A stretch of 64,000 nt of DNA, taken from contig NC_134943.1 in the NCBI RefSeq assembly GCF_051020765.1, positions 434,001-498,000 of the forward strand. The letters are read 5' to 3'. Under the pieces are notes generated by a model. The model made no database searches and had not been told where the DNA came from. It saw only the letters and a list, made by a program, of their open reading frames with translations. The stretch comes from Lasioglossum baleicum (taxonomy: Eukaryota; Arthropoda; Insecta; Hymenoptera; Halictidae). Shown one piece after another: positions 52,148 to 64,000 of this stretch (position 1 is its first letter; each line of letters starts with the position of its first letter). The translations under genes were made by a program, and so were the position numbers.

Positions 52148-54850
52148 AGTCCACGATTTTGTAGAACCTCGATTATCCGAACTAGTCTGTAGATGAGGAT
52201 ATCATTATCCAGAACTTTGTTGTTTTTAGGGATTCTGTTATGGTACATTTACCAACATAGTCGTCACACTTTTCCGGTTAAATCGAGTCCAAGCTCGATA
52301 CAGTTCAGTTTCGAATTACTCGAGTAGTCCACGATCTTGTAGAACCTCGATTATCCGAACTAGTCTGTAGACGAGGATATCGTTATGCAGAACTTTGTTG
52401 TTGTCAGGGATTCTTTTATGGAACTCTTACCAACATAATCGTCATTCTTTTCCGATTGAAATGGGCCCAAACACAATACAATTAGGTTTAGATTTATACT
52501 CGTCTAATCCACGATTTTGTAGAACCTCGATTATCCGAACAAGTCTGTAGACGAGGATATCATTATCCAGAACTTTGTTGTTTTTAGGGATTCTGTTATG
52601 GTACATTTACCAACATAATCGTCACTCTTTTCCGATTCAAATGAGAACAAACACGATACAATTCGGTTTAGATTTATACTCGTTTAATCCACGATAATGT
52701 AGAACGTCGATTATCCGATCTAGTCTGTAGATGAGGATATCATTATCCAGTACTTTGTCATTTTTAGGGATTCTGTAATGGTACATTTACCAACATAGTC
52801 GTCACACTTTTCCGGTTAAATCGAGTCCAAGCTCGATACAATTCGGTTTGGAGTTACTCGAGTAGTCCACGATTTTGTAGAACCTCGATTATGCGAACTA
52901 GTCTGTAGATGAGGATATCGTTATGCAGAACTTTGTTGTTGTCAGGGATTCTTTTATGGAACTCATTCCAACATAATCGTCATTCTTTTCCGATTGAAAT
53001 GAGCCCAAACACAATACAATTAGGTTTAGATTTATACTCGTCTAATCCACGATTTTGTAGAACCTCGATTATCCGAACTAGTCTGTAGACGAGGATATCG
53101 TTATGCAGAACATTGTTGTTTTCTGGGATTCTTTTATGGGACTTTTGCCAACATAATCGTCATTCTTTTCCGATTCAGATGAGCTCAAACACGATACAAT
53201 TCGGTTTAGATTTATACTGGTTTAATCTACGATACAGTAAAACATCGATTATCCGAACTAGTCTGTAGATGAGGATATCGTTATGCAGAACATTGTTGTT
53301 TTCTGGGATTCTTTTATGGGACTTTTTCCAACATAATCGTCATTCTCTTCCGATTCAAATGAGCTCAAACACGATACAATTCGGTTTAGATTTATACTCG
53401 TTTAATCCACGATTTTGTAGAACCCCGATTATCCGAACTAGTCTGTAGACGAGGATATCGTTATTCAGAAAATTGTTGTTTTCAGGGATTCTGTTATGGT
53501 ACATTTACCAACATAGTCGTCACACTTTTCCGGTTAAATCGAGTCCAAGCTCGATACAATTCGGTTTGGAATTACTCGAGTAGTCCACAATTTTGTAGAA
53601 CCTCGATTATCCGAACTAGTCTGTAGACGTGGATATCGTTATGCAGAACTTTGTTGTTGTCAGGGATTCTTTTATGGAACTCTTACCAACATAATCGTCA
53701 TTCTTTTCCGATTGAAATGAGCCCAAACACAATACAATTAGGTTTAGATTTATACTCGTCTAATCCACGATTTTGTAGAACCTCGATTATCCGAACCAGT
53801 CTGTAGACGAGGATATCGTTATGCAGAACTTTGTTGTTGTCAGGGATTCTTTTATGGAACTCTTACCAACATAATCGTCATTCTTTCCCGATTGAAATGA
53901 GCCCAAACACAATACAATTAGGTTTGGATTTATACTCGTCTAAACCACGATTTTATAGAACCTCGATTATCCGAACTAGTCTGTAGATGAGGATAACATT
54001 ATCCAGAACTTTGTTGTTTTTAGGGATTCTGTTATGGTAGTTTTACAAAAATAGTCGTCACACTTTTCCGGTTAAATCGAGTCGAAGCTCGATACAGTTC
54101 AGTTTCGAATTACTCGAGTATTCCACGATTTTGTAGAACCTCGATTATCCGAACAAGTCTGTAGACGAGGATATCATTATCCAGAACTTTGTTGTTTTTA
54201 GGGATTCTGTTATGGTACTTTTACCAACATAATCGTCACTCTTTTCCGATTCAAATGAGAACAAACACGATACAATTCGGTTTAGATTTATACTCGTTTA
54301 ATCCACGATAATGTAGAACGTCGATTATCCGAACTAGTCTGTAGATGAGGATATCATTATCCAGAACTTTGATGTTTTTAGGGATTCTGTTATGGTACAT
54401 TTACCAACATAGTCGTCACACTGTTCCGATTAAATCGAGTCCAAGCTCGATACAATTCGGTTTAGAATTACTTGATGTGTCCACGATTTTGTAGAACCTC
54501 GATTATCCGAACTAGTCTGTAGATGAGGATATCATTATCCAGAACTTTGTTGTTTTTAGGGATTCTGTTATGGTACATTTACCAACATAGTCGTCACACT
54601 TTTCCGGTTAAATCGAGTCCAAGCTCGATACAGTTCAGTTTCGAATTACTCGAGTAGTCCACGATCTTGTAGAACCTCGATTATCCGAACTAGTCTGTAG
54701 ACGTGGATATCGTTATGCAGAACTTTTTTGTTGTCAGGGATTCTTTTATGGAACTCTTACCAACATAATCGTCATTCTTTTCCGATTGAAATGGGCCCAA
54801 ACACAATACAATTAGGTTTAGATTTATACTCGTCTAATCCACGATTTTGT
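51003..54850 (+). repeat. Higher-order block B6, copy 1 (partner about 60153-64000, offset 9150)
   Basis: A run of about 3.85 kb that recurs at +9150 bp and is cut by the window end. The GGGCCC pair 52463/54793 (spacing 2330 bp) reappears as 61613/63943 with the same spacing. Noted differences: CAGGGATTC against CAGGGTTTC (62995), and GACGTGGATATCG (54710) against GACGAGGATATCA. The left breakpoint lies inside the first third of the B5 copy 2 unit, so this duplication happened after, or together with, the B5 amplification. Confidence 0.88.
52148..53266 (+). repeat. Tandem higher-order repeat B5, copy 3 (partial, about 1.1 kb)
   Basis: Third copy, matching the first six or so monomers. It has GGGCCC at 52463 and one noted difference (TAATCGTCACTC where copies 1 and 2 have TAATCATCACTC). 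It leaves the module at 53267: copies 1 and 2 read CTGTAGGTGAGG here, this copy reads CTGTAGATGAGG and continues into an older module. Confidence 0.88.
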
Positions 54851-57395
54851 AGAACCTCGATTATCCGAACAAGTCTGTAGACGAGGATATCATTATCCAG
54901 AACTTTGTTGTTTTTAGGGATTCTGTTATGGTACATTTACCAACATAATCATCACTCTTTTCCGATTCAAATGAGAACAAACACGATACAATTCGGTTTA
55001 GATTTATACTCGTTTAATCCACGATAATGTAGAACGTCGATTATCCGATCTAGTCTGTAGATGAGGATATCATTATCCAGTACTTTGTCATTTTTAGGGA
55101 TTCTGTAATGGTACATTTACCAACATAGTCGTCACACTTTTCCGGTTAAATCGAGTCCAAGCTCGATACAATTCGGTTTGGAGTTACTCGAGTAGTCCAC
55201 GATTTTGTAGAACCTCGATTATGCGAACTAGTCTGTAGATGAGGATATCGTTATGCAGAACTTTGTTGTTGTCAGGGATTCTTTTATGGAACTCATTCCA
55301 ACATAATCGTCATTCTTTTCCGATTGAAATGAGCCCAAACACAATACAATTAGGTTTAGATTTATACTCGTCTAATCCACGATTTTGTAGAACCTCGATT
55401 ATCCGAACTAGTCTGTAGACGAGGATATCGTTATGCAGAACATTGTTGTTTTCTGGGATTCTTTTATGGGACTTTTGCCAACATAATCGTCATTCTTTTC
55501 CGATTCAGATGAGCTCAAACACGATACAATTCGGTTTAGATTTATACTGGTTTAATCTACGATACAGTAAAACATCGATTATCCGAACTAGTCTGTAGGT
55601 GAGGATATAATTATGCAGAACTTTGTTGAGTTTAGACATTCTTTTATTGAACTTTTACCAACATAATCGTCACTCTTTTCCAATTGAAATGAGCCCAAAC
55701 ACGATACAATTAGGTTTAGATTTATACTCGTGTAATCCACGATTTTGTAGAACCTCGATTATCCGAACTAGTCTGTAGACGAGGATATCGTTATGCAGAA
55801 CATTGTTGTTTTCTGGGATTCTTTTATGGGACTTTTGCCAACATAATCGTCATTCTTTTCCGATTCAAATGAGCTCAAACACGATACAATTCGGTTTAGA
55901 TTTATACTGGTTTAATCTACGATACAGTAAAACATCGATTATCCGAACTAGTCTGTAGGTGAGGATATAATTATGCAGAACTTTGTTGAGTTTAGACATT
56001 CTTTTATTGAACTTTTACCAACATAATCGTCACTCTTTTCCGATTGAAATGAGCCCAAACACGATACAATTAGGTTTAGATTTATACTCGTCTAAACCAC
56101 GATTTTATAGAACCTCGATTATCCGAACTAGTCTGTAGATGAGGATAACATTATCCAGAACTTTGTTGTTTTTAGGGATTCTGTTATGGTAGTTTTACAA
56201 AAATAGTCGTCACACTTTTCCGGTTAAATCGAGTCCAAGCTCGATACAATTCGGTTTGGAATTACTCGAGTAGTCCACGATTTTGTAGAACCTCGATTAT
56301 CCGAACTAGTCTGTAGACGAGGATATCGTTATGCAGAACTTTGCTGTTGTCAGGGATTCTTTTATGGAACTCTTACCAACATAATCGTCATTCTTTTCCG
56401 ATTGAAATGAGCCCAAACACGATCCAATTAGCGGTTTAGATTTATACTCGTCTAATCCACGATAATGTAGAACGTCGATTATCCGAACTACTCTGTAGAT
56501 GAGGATATTATTATCCAGAACTTTGTTGTTTTTAGGGATTCTGTTATGGTACATTTACCAACATAGTCGTCACACTGTTCCGGTTAAATCGAGTCCAAGC
56601 TCGATACAATTCGGTTTGGAATTACTCGAGTAGTCCACGATTTTGTAGAACCTCGATTATCCGAACTAGTCTGTAGACGAGGATATCATTATCCAGAACT
56701 TTGTTGTTTTTAGGGATTCTGTTATGGTACTTTTACCAACATAATCGTCACTCTTTTCCGATTCAAATGAGAACAAACACGATACAATTCGGTTTAGATT
56801 TATACTCGTTTAATCCACGATAATGTAGAACGTCGATTATCCGATCTAGTCTGTAGATGAGGATATCATTATCCAGAACTTTGTTATTTTTTAGGGATTC
56901 TGTTATGGTACATTTACCAACATAGTCGTCACACTTTTGCGGTTAGATCGAGTCCAAGCTCGATACAATTCGGTTTGGAATTAATCGAGTAGTCCACGAT
57001 TTTGTAGAACCTCGATTATCCGAACTAGTCTGTAGACGGGGATATCGTTATGCAGAAAATTGTTGTTTTCAGGGATTCTTTTATGGGACTTTTACCAACA
57101 TAATCGTCATTCTTTTCCGATGCAAATGAGCTCAAACACGATACAAGTCGGTTTAGATTTATACTAGTTTAATCCACGATAATGTAGAACGTCGATTATA
57201 CGAACTAGTCTGTAGATGAGGATATCATTATCCAGAACTTTGTTGTTTTTAGGGATTCTGTTATGGTACATTTACCAACATAGTCGTCACACTGTTCCGG
57301 TTAAATCGAGTCCAAGCTCGATACAATTCGGTTTGGAATTACTCGAGTAGTCCACGATTTTGTAGAACCTCGATTATCCGAACTAGTCTGTAGAC
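54525..57395 (+). repeat. Tandem higher-order repeat B7, copy 1 (2871 bp, 16 monomers)
   Basis: First of two adjacent 16-monomer copies. Differences seen in the first 250 bp are GACGTGG against GACGAGG and CTTTTTTGTTG against CTTTGTTGTTG; elsewhere the copies appear the same until 57279. Both contain the rare 182-bp monomer, CTTTGCTGTTG, TTAATCGAG, TTTTGCGGTTAG and GATTATACGAAC variants. The final 117 bp of this interval are not matched by copy 2, which is followed by a different module. Confidence 0.92.
56306..56487 (+). repeat. 182-bp monomer variant, copy 1
   Basis: Measured from CTAGTCTGTAG at 56306 to the equivalent point at 56488 (mutated to CTACTCTGTAG), this unit is 182 bp. The extra 2 bp lie in GATCCAATTAGCGGTTTAG, where standard type 2 units read GATACAATTCGGTTTAG. 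This frame change opens an 82-codon frame on the minus strand, which I regard as meaningless. The variant is a private marker for block B7. Confidence 0.85.
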
Positions 57396-60149
57396 GAGGA
57401 TATCATTATCCAGAACTTTGTTGTTTTTAGGGATTCTGTTATGGTACATTTACCAACATAGTCGTCACACTTTTCCGGTTAAATCGAGTCCAAGCTCGAT
57501 ACAGTTCAGTTTCGAATTACTCGAGTAGTCCACGATCTTGTAGAACCTCGATTATCCGAACTAGTCTGTAGACGAGGATATCGTTATGCAGAACTTTGTT
57601 GTTGTCAGGGATTCTTTTATGGAACTCTTACCAACATAATCGTCATTCTTTTCCGATTGAAATGGGCCCAAACACAATACAATTAGGTTTAGATTTATAC
57701 TCGTCTAATCCACGATTTTGTAGAACCTCGATTATCCGAACAAGTCTGTAGACGAGGATATCATTATCCAGAACTTTGTTGTTTTTAGGGATTCTGTTAT
57801 GGTACATTTACCAACATAATCATCACTCTTTTCCGATTCAAATGAGAACAAACACGATACAATTCGGTTTAGATTTATACTCGTTTAATCCACGATAATG
57901 TAGAACGTCGATTATCCGATCTAGTCTGTAGATGAGGATATCATTATCCAGTACTTTGTCATTTTTAGGGATTCTGTAATGGTACATTTACCAACATAGT
58001 CGTCACACTTTTCCGGTTAAATCGAGTCCAAGCTCGATACAATTCGGTTTGGAGTTACTCGAGTAGTCCACGATTTTGTAGAACCTCGATTATGCGAACT
58101 AGTCTGTAGATGAGGATATCGTTATGCAGAACTTTGTTGTTGTCAGGGATTCTTTTATGGAACTCATTCCAACATAATCGTCATTCTTTTCCGATTGAAA
58201 TGAGCCCAAACACAATACAATTAGGTTTAGATTTATACTCGTCTAATCCACGATTTTGTAGAACCTCGATTATCCGAACTAGTCTGTAGACGAGGATATC
58301 GTTATGCAGAACATTGTTGTTTTCTGGGATTCTTTTATGGGACTTTTGCCAACATAATCGTCATTCTTTTCCGATTCAGATGAGCTCAAACACGATACAA
58401 TTCGGTTTAGATTTATACTGGTTTAATCTACGATACAGTAAAACATCGATTATCCGAACTAGTCTGTAGGTGAGGATATAATTATGCAGAACTTTGTTGA
58501 GTTTAGACATTCTTTTATTGAACTTTTACCAACATAATCGTCACTCTTTTCCAATTGAAATGAGCCCAAACACGATACAATTAGGTTTAGATTTATACTC
58601 GTGTAATCCACGATTTTGTAGAACCTCGATTATCCGAACTAGTCTGTAGACGAGGATATCGTTATGCAGAACATTGTTGTTTTCTGGGATTCTTTTATGG
58701 GACTTTTGCCAACATAATCGTCATTCTTTTCCGATTCAAATGAGCTCAAACACGATACAATTCGGTTTAGATTTATACTGGTTTAATCTACGATACAGTA
58801 AAACATCGATTATCCGAACTAGTCTGTAGGTGAGGATATAATTATGCAGAACTTTGTTGAGTTTAGACATTCTTTTATTGAACTTTTACCAACATAATCG
58901 TCACTCTTTTCCGATTGAAATGAGCCCAAACACGATACAATTAGGTTTAGATTTATACTCGTCTAAACCACGATTTTATAGAACCTCGATTATCCGAACT
59001 AGTCTGTAGATGAGGATAACATTATCCAGAACTTTGTTGTTTTTAGGGATTCTGTTATGGTAGTTTTACAAAAATAGTCGTCACACTTTTCCGGTTAAAT
59101 CGAGTCCAAGCTCGATACAATTCGGTTTGGAATTACTCGAGTAGTCCACGATTTTGTAGAACCTCGATTATCCGAACTAGTCTGTAGACGAGGATATCGT
59201 TATGCAGAACTTTGCTGTTGTCAGGGATTCTTTTATGGAACTCTTACCAACATAATCGTCATTCTTTTCCGATTGAAATGAGCCCAAACACGATCCAATT
59301 AGCGGTTTAGATTTATACTCGTCTAATCCACGATAATGTAGAACGTCGATTATCCGAACTACTCTGTAGATGAGGATATTATTATCCAGAACTTTGTTGT
59401 TTTTAGGGATTCTGTTATGGTACATTTACCAACATAGTCGTCACACTGTTCCGGTTAAATCGAGTCCAAGCTCGATACAATTCGGTTTGGAATTACTCGA
59501 GTAGTCCACGATTTTGTAGAACCTCGATTATCCGAACTAGTCTGTAGACGAGGATATCATTATCCAGAACTTTGTTGTTTTTAGGGATTCTGTTATGGTA
59601 CTTTTACCAACATAATCGTCACTCTTTTCCGATTCAAATGAGAACAAACACGATACAATTCGGTTTAGATTTATACTCGTTTAATCCACGATAATGTAGA
59701 ACGTCGATTATCCGATCTAGTCTGTAGATGAGGATATCATTATCCAGAACTTTGTTATTTTTTAGGGATTCTGTTATGGTACATTTACCAACATAGTCGT
59801 CACACTTTTGCGGTTAGATCGAGTCCAAGCTCGATACAATTCGGTTTGGAATTAATCGAGTAGTCCACGATTTTGTAGAACCTCGATTATCCGAACTAGT
59901 CTGTAGACGGGGATATCGTTATGCAGAAAATTGTTGTTTTCAGGGATTCTTTTATGGGACTTTTACCAACATAATCGTCATTCTTTTCCGATGCAAATGA
60001 GCTCAAACACGATACAAGTCGGTTTAGATTTATACTAGTTTAATCCACGATAATGTAGAACGTCGATTATACGAACTAGTCTGTAGATGAGGATATCATT
60101 ATCCAGAACTTTGTTGTTTTTAGGGATTCTGTTATGGTACATTTACCAA
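57396..60149 (+). repeat. Tandem higher-order repeat B7, copy 2
   Basis: Second copy of the 2871-bp unit, identical to copy 1 for nearly all of its length. It ends at 60149, just before ACCAATATAG (copy 1 reads ACCAACATAG), where block B6 copy 2 starts. The marker GGGCCC is at 57664, 2871 bp from 54793. Confidence 0.92.
59177..59358 (+). repeat. 182-bp monomer variant, copy 2
   Basis: Same 2-bp expansion as the unit at 56306, exactly 2871 bp downstream. It confirms that the expansion arose once and was then copied with the 16-monomer block. Confidence 0.85.
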
Positions 60150-60152
60150 TAT

Positions 60153-63100
60153 AGTCGTCACACTTTTCCGGTTAAATCGAGTCCAAGCTCGATACAATTC
60201 GGTTTGGAGTTACTCGAGTAGTCCACGATTTTGTAGAACCTCGATTATGCGAACTAGTCTGTAGATGAGGATATCGTTATGCAGAACTTTGTTGTTGTCA
60301 GGGATTCTTTTATGGAACTCATTCCAACATAATCGTCATTCTTTTCCGATTGAAATGAGCCCAAACACAATACAATTAGGTTTAGATTTATACTCGTCTA
60401 ATCCACGATTTTGTAGAACCTCGATTATCCGAACTAGTCTGTAGACGAGGATATCGTTATGCAGAACATTGTTGTTTTCTGGGATTCTTTTATGGGACTT
60501 TTGCCAACATAATCGTCATTCTTTTCCGATTCAGATGAGCTCAAACACGATACAATTCGGTTTAGATTTATACTGGTTTAATCTACGATACAGTAAAACA
60601 TCGATTATCCGAACTAGTCTGTAGGTGAGGATATAATTATGCAGAACTTTGTTGAGTTTAGACATTCTTTTATTGAACTTTTACCAACATAATCGTCACT
60701 CTTTTCCAATTGAAATGAGCCCAAACACGATACAATTAGGTTTAGATTTATACTCGTGTAATCCACGATTTTGTAGAACCTCGATTATCCGAACTAGTCT
60801 GTAGACGAGGATATCGTTATGCAGAACATTGTTGTTTTCTGGGATTCTTTTATGGGACTTTTGCCAACATAATCGTCATTCTTTTCCGATTGAAATGAGC
60901 CCAAACACAATACAATTAGGTTTAGATTTATACTCGTCTAATCCACGATTTTGTAGAACCTCGATTATCCGAACCAGTCTGTAGACGAGGATATCGTTAT
61001 GCAGAACTTTGTTGTTGTCAGGGATTCTTTTATGGAACTCTTACCAACATAATCGTCATTCTTTCCCGATTGAAATGAGCCCAAACACAATACAATTAGG
61101 TTTGGATTTATACTCGTCTAAACCACGATTTTATAGAACCTCGATTATCCGAACTAGTCTGTAGATGAGGATAACATTATCCAGAACTTTGTTGTTTTTA
61201 GGGATTCTGTTATGGTACTTTTGCAAACATAGTCGTCACACTTTTCCGGATAAATCGAGTCGAAGCTCGATACAGTTCAGTTTCGAATTACTCGAGTAGT
61301 CCACGATTTTGTAGAACCTCGATTATCCGAACTAGTCTGTAGATGAGGATATCATTATCCAGAACTTTGTTGTTTTTAGGGATTCTGTTATGGTACATTT
61401 ACCAACATAGTCGTCACACTTTTCCGGTTAAATCGAGTCCAAGCTCGATACAGTTCAGTTTCGAATTACTCGAGTAGTCCACGATCTTGTAGAACCTCGA
61501 TTATCCGAACTAGTCTGTAGACGAGGATATCGTTATGCAGAACTTTGTTGTTGTCAGGGATTCTTTTATGGAACTCTTACCAACATAATCGTCATTCTTT
61601 TCCGATTGAAATGGGCCCAAACACAATACAATTAGGTTTAGATTTATACTCGTCTAATCCACGATTTTGTAGAACCTCGATTATCCGAACAAGTCTGTAG
61701 ACGAGGATATCATTATCCAGAACTTTGTTGTTTTTAGGGATTCTGTTATGGTACATTTACCAACATAATCGTCACTCTTTTCCGATTCAAATGAGAACAA
61801 ACACGATACAATTCGGTTTAGATTTATACTCGTTTAATCCACGATAATGTAGAACGTCGATTATCCGATCTAGTCTGTAGATGAGGATATCATTATCCAG
61901 TACTTTGTCATTTTTAGGGATTCTGTAATGGTACATTTACCAACATAGTCGTCACACTTTTCCGGTTAAATCGAGTCCAAGCTCGATACAATTCGGTTTG
62001 GAGTTACTCGAGTAGTCCACGATTTTGTAGAACCTCGATTATGCGAACTAGTCTGTAGATGAGGATATCGTTATGCAGAACTTTGTTGTTGTCAGGGATT
62101 CTTTTATGGAACTCATTCCAACATAATCGTCATTCTTTTCCGATTGAAATGAGCCCAAACACAATACAATTAGGTTTAGATTTATACTCGTCTAATCCAC
62201 GATTTTGTAGAACCTCGATTATCCGAACTAGTCTGTAGACGAGGATATCGTTATGCAGAACATTGTTGTTTTCTGGGATTCTTTTATGGGACTTTTGCCA
62301 ACATAATCGTCATTCTTTTCCGATTCAGATGAGCTCAAACACGATACAATTCGGTTTAGATTTATACTGGTTTAATCTACGATACAGTAAAACATCGATT
62401 ATCCGAACTAGTCTGTAGATGAGGATATCGTTATGCAGAACATTGTTGTTTTCTGGGATTCTTTTATGGGACTTTTTCCAACATAATCGTCATTCTCTTC
62501 CGATTCAAATGAGCTCAAACACGATACAATTCGGTTTAGATTTATACTCGTTTAATCCACGATTTTGTAGAACCCCGATTATCCGAACTAGTCTGTAGAC
62601 GAGGATATCGTTATTCAGAAAATTGTTGTTTTCAGGGATTCTGTTATGGTACATTTACCAACATAGTCGTCACACTTTTCCGGTTAAATCGAGTCCAAGC
62701 TCGATACAATTCGGTTTGGAATTACTCGAGTAGTCCACAATTTTGTAGAACCTCGATTATCCGAACTAGTCTGTAGACGTGGATATCGTTATGCAGAACT
62801 TTGTTGTTGTCAGGGATTCTTTTATGGAACTCTTACCAACATAATCGTCATTCTTTTCCGATTGAAATGAGCCCAAACACAATACAATTAGGTTTAGATT
62901 TATACTCGTCTAATCCACGATTTTGTAGAACCTCGATTATCCGAACCAGTCTGTAGACGAGGATATCGTTATGCAGAACTTTGTTGTTGTCAGGGTTTCT
63001 TTTATGGAACTCTTACCAACATAATCGTCATTCTTTCCCGATTGAAATGAGCCCAAACACAATACAATTAGGTTTGGATTTATACTCGTCTAAACCACGA

Positions 63101-64000
63101 TTTTATAGAACCTCGATTATCCGAACTAGTCTGTAGATGAGGATAACATTATCCAGAACTTTGTTGTTTTTAGGGATTCTGTTATGGTAGTTTTACAAAA
63201 ATAGTCGTCACACTTTTCCGGTTAAATCGAGTCGAAGCTCGATACAGTTCAGTTTCGAATTACTCGAGTATTCCACGATTTTGTAGAACCTCGATTATCC
63301 GAACAAGTCTGTAGACGAGGATATCATTATCCAGAACTTTGTTGTTTTTAGGGATTCTGTTATGGTACTTTTACCAACATAATCGTCACTCTTTTCCGAT
63401 TCAAATGAGAACAAACACGATACAATTCGGTTTAGATTTATACTCGTTTAATCCACGATAATGTAGAACGTCGATTATCCGAACTAGTCTGTAGATGAGG
63501 ATATCATTATCCAGAACTTTGATGTTTTTAGGGATTCTGTTATGGTACATTTACCAACATAGTCGTCACACTGTTCCGATTAAATCGAGTCCAAGCTCGA
63601 TACAATTCGGTTTAGAATTACTTGATGTGTCCACGATTTTGTAGAACCTCGATTATCCGAACTAGTCTGTAGATGAGGATATCATTATCCAGAACTTTGT
63701 TGTTTTTAGGGATTCTGTTATGGTACATTTACCAACATAGTCGTCACACTTTTCCGGTTAAATCGAGTCCAAGCTCGATACAGTTCAGTTTCGAATTACT
63801 CGAGTAGTCCACGATCTTGTAGAACCTCGATTATCCGAACTAGTCTGTAGACGAGGATATCATTATCCAGAACTTTGTTGTTGTCAGGGATTCTTTTATG
63901 GAACTCTTACCAACATAATCGTCATTCTTTTCCGATTGAAATGGGCCCAAACACAATACAATTAGGTTTAGATTTATACTCGTCTAATCCACGATTTTGT
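60153..64000 (+). repeat. Higher-order block B6, copy 2 (continues past window end)
   Basis: Partner of 51003-54850. The join at 60150 follows the end of the second 2871-bp repeat and keeps monomer phase. The last unit is incomplete only because the window stops. Confidence 0.88.

Larger units (their letters stand above)
32706..64000 (+). repeat. Satellite array, right part (same monomer family)
   Basis: The array resumes in the phase it had before the insertion, starting with CCAACATAATC, and runs to the window end in the same orientation. Monomers are again 178 or 180 bp, with one 182-bp variant present twice. This half has the clearest recent tandem amplifications (periods of about 4.3 kb, 1794 bp and 2871 bp) and carries most of the GGGCCC-marked monomers. 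Both window ends lie inside the array, so its true length is unknown and exceeds 64 kb. No coding or RNA gene is seen anywhere in this stretch. Confidence 0.97.

Noticed and set aside
56306..56554. 82-codon minus-strand frame, repeated at 59177-59425
   Set aside because: Created by the 2-bp expansion in the 182-bp monomer and copied with the 2871-bp block. No protein features.
1..64000. CRISPR array
   Set aside because: The repeated unit is about 179 bp with no short constant repeat alternating with unique spacers, and there are no cas genes. It is a satellite.
1..64000. Known plant centromere satellites (Arabidopsis CEN180, Brassica CentBr)
   Set aside because: The period is similar, but I see no shared wording with those families as I remember them, and the 5S-like head points to an invertebrate animal.
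1..64000. Assembly artefact producing the near-identical blocks
   Set aside because: It cannot be excluded without reads. However, private single-base differences between copies and whole-monomer indels argue that at least most blocks are real, so I treat the layout as genuine.

Overview
The window is almost entirely one tandem repeat. I see about 355 head-to-tail copies of a single AT-rich satellite monomer of about 179 bp, all in the same orientation from base 1 to base 64000. The only interruption is a 281-bp insertion at 32425-32705. I find no protein-coding gene, no tRNA and no intact rRNA gene. The few open frames of 60-111 codons are reading-frame accidents of the repeat.

Organism: this is eukaryotic heterochromatin, most likely centromeric or pericentromeric. 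The inserted element begins with a 5S rRNA-derived head. Its wording (CACCGGTTCTCGT, GATCACCGAAGTTAA, GGATGGGTGACCG, and the closing stem GCCAACAAC/GTTGTTGGC) is closer to invertebrate-animal 5S rRNA, of arthropod or mollusc type as I remember it, than to plant or fungal 5S. I therefore favour an invertebrate, probably an arthropod, but cannot name a species and do not recognise the satellite.

Monomers: two main length classes alternate irregularly. Type 1 is 178 bp and carries GGTTAAATCGAGTCCAAG, two short dyads and an XhoI site. Type 2 is 180 bp and carries GATTCAAATGAGCTC or GATTGAAATGAGCCC. A third sequence class has GAGTTTAGACATTC. A near-invariant core, CGATTATCCGAACTAGTCTG, is present in nearly every unit. 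Many monomers are mosaics that switch class at the CCAACATA segment.

Higher-order layout: domain A (1 to about 16.2 kb) contains a 5.66-kb block repeated at +9322 bp, flanked by smaller duplications (+8606, +2328). Domain B (about 16.2-64 kb) is built on a different set of multi-monomer modules marked by a GGGCCC (ApaI) variant. Its repeats have offsets of 2509, 4659, about 5.4 kb, about 4.3 kb, 1794 (three tandem copies), 2871 (two tandem copies) and 9150 bp. The ApaI spacings correspond to whole numbers of monomers, the pattern expected from unequal homologous exchange in register.

The insertion at 32425-32705 looks like a 5S-headed SINE or 5S-derived retropseudogene. It is flanked by an 11-bp target-site duplication and is present once, so it probably post-dates most of the local amplification. 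No encoded biological system is visible. The interest lies in the array architecture and in this element.
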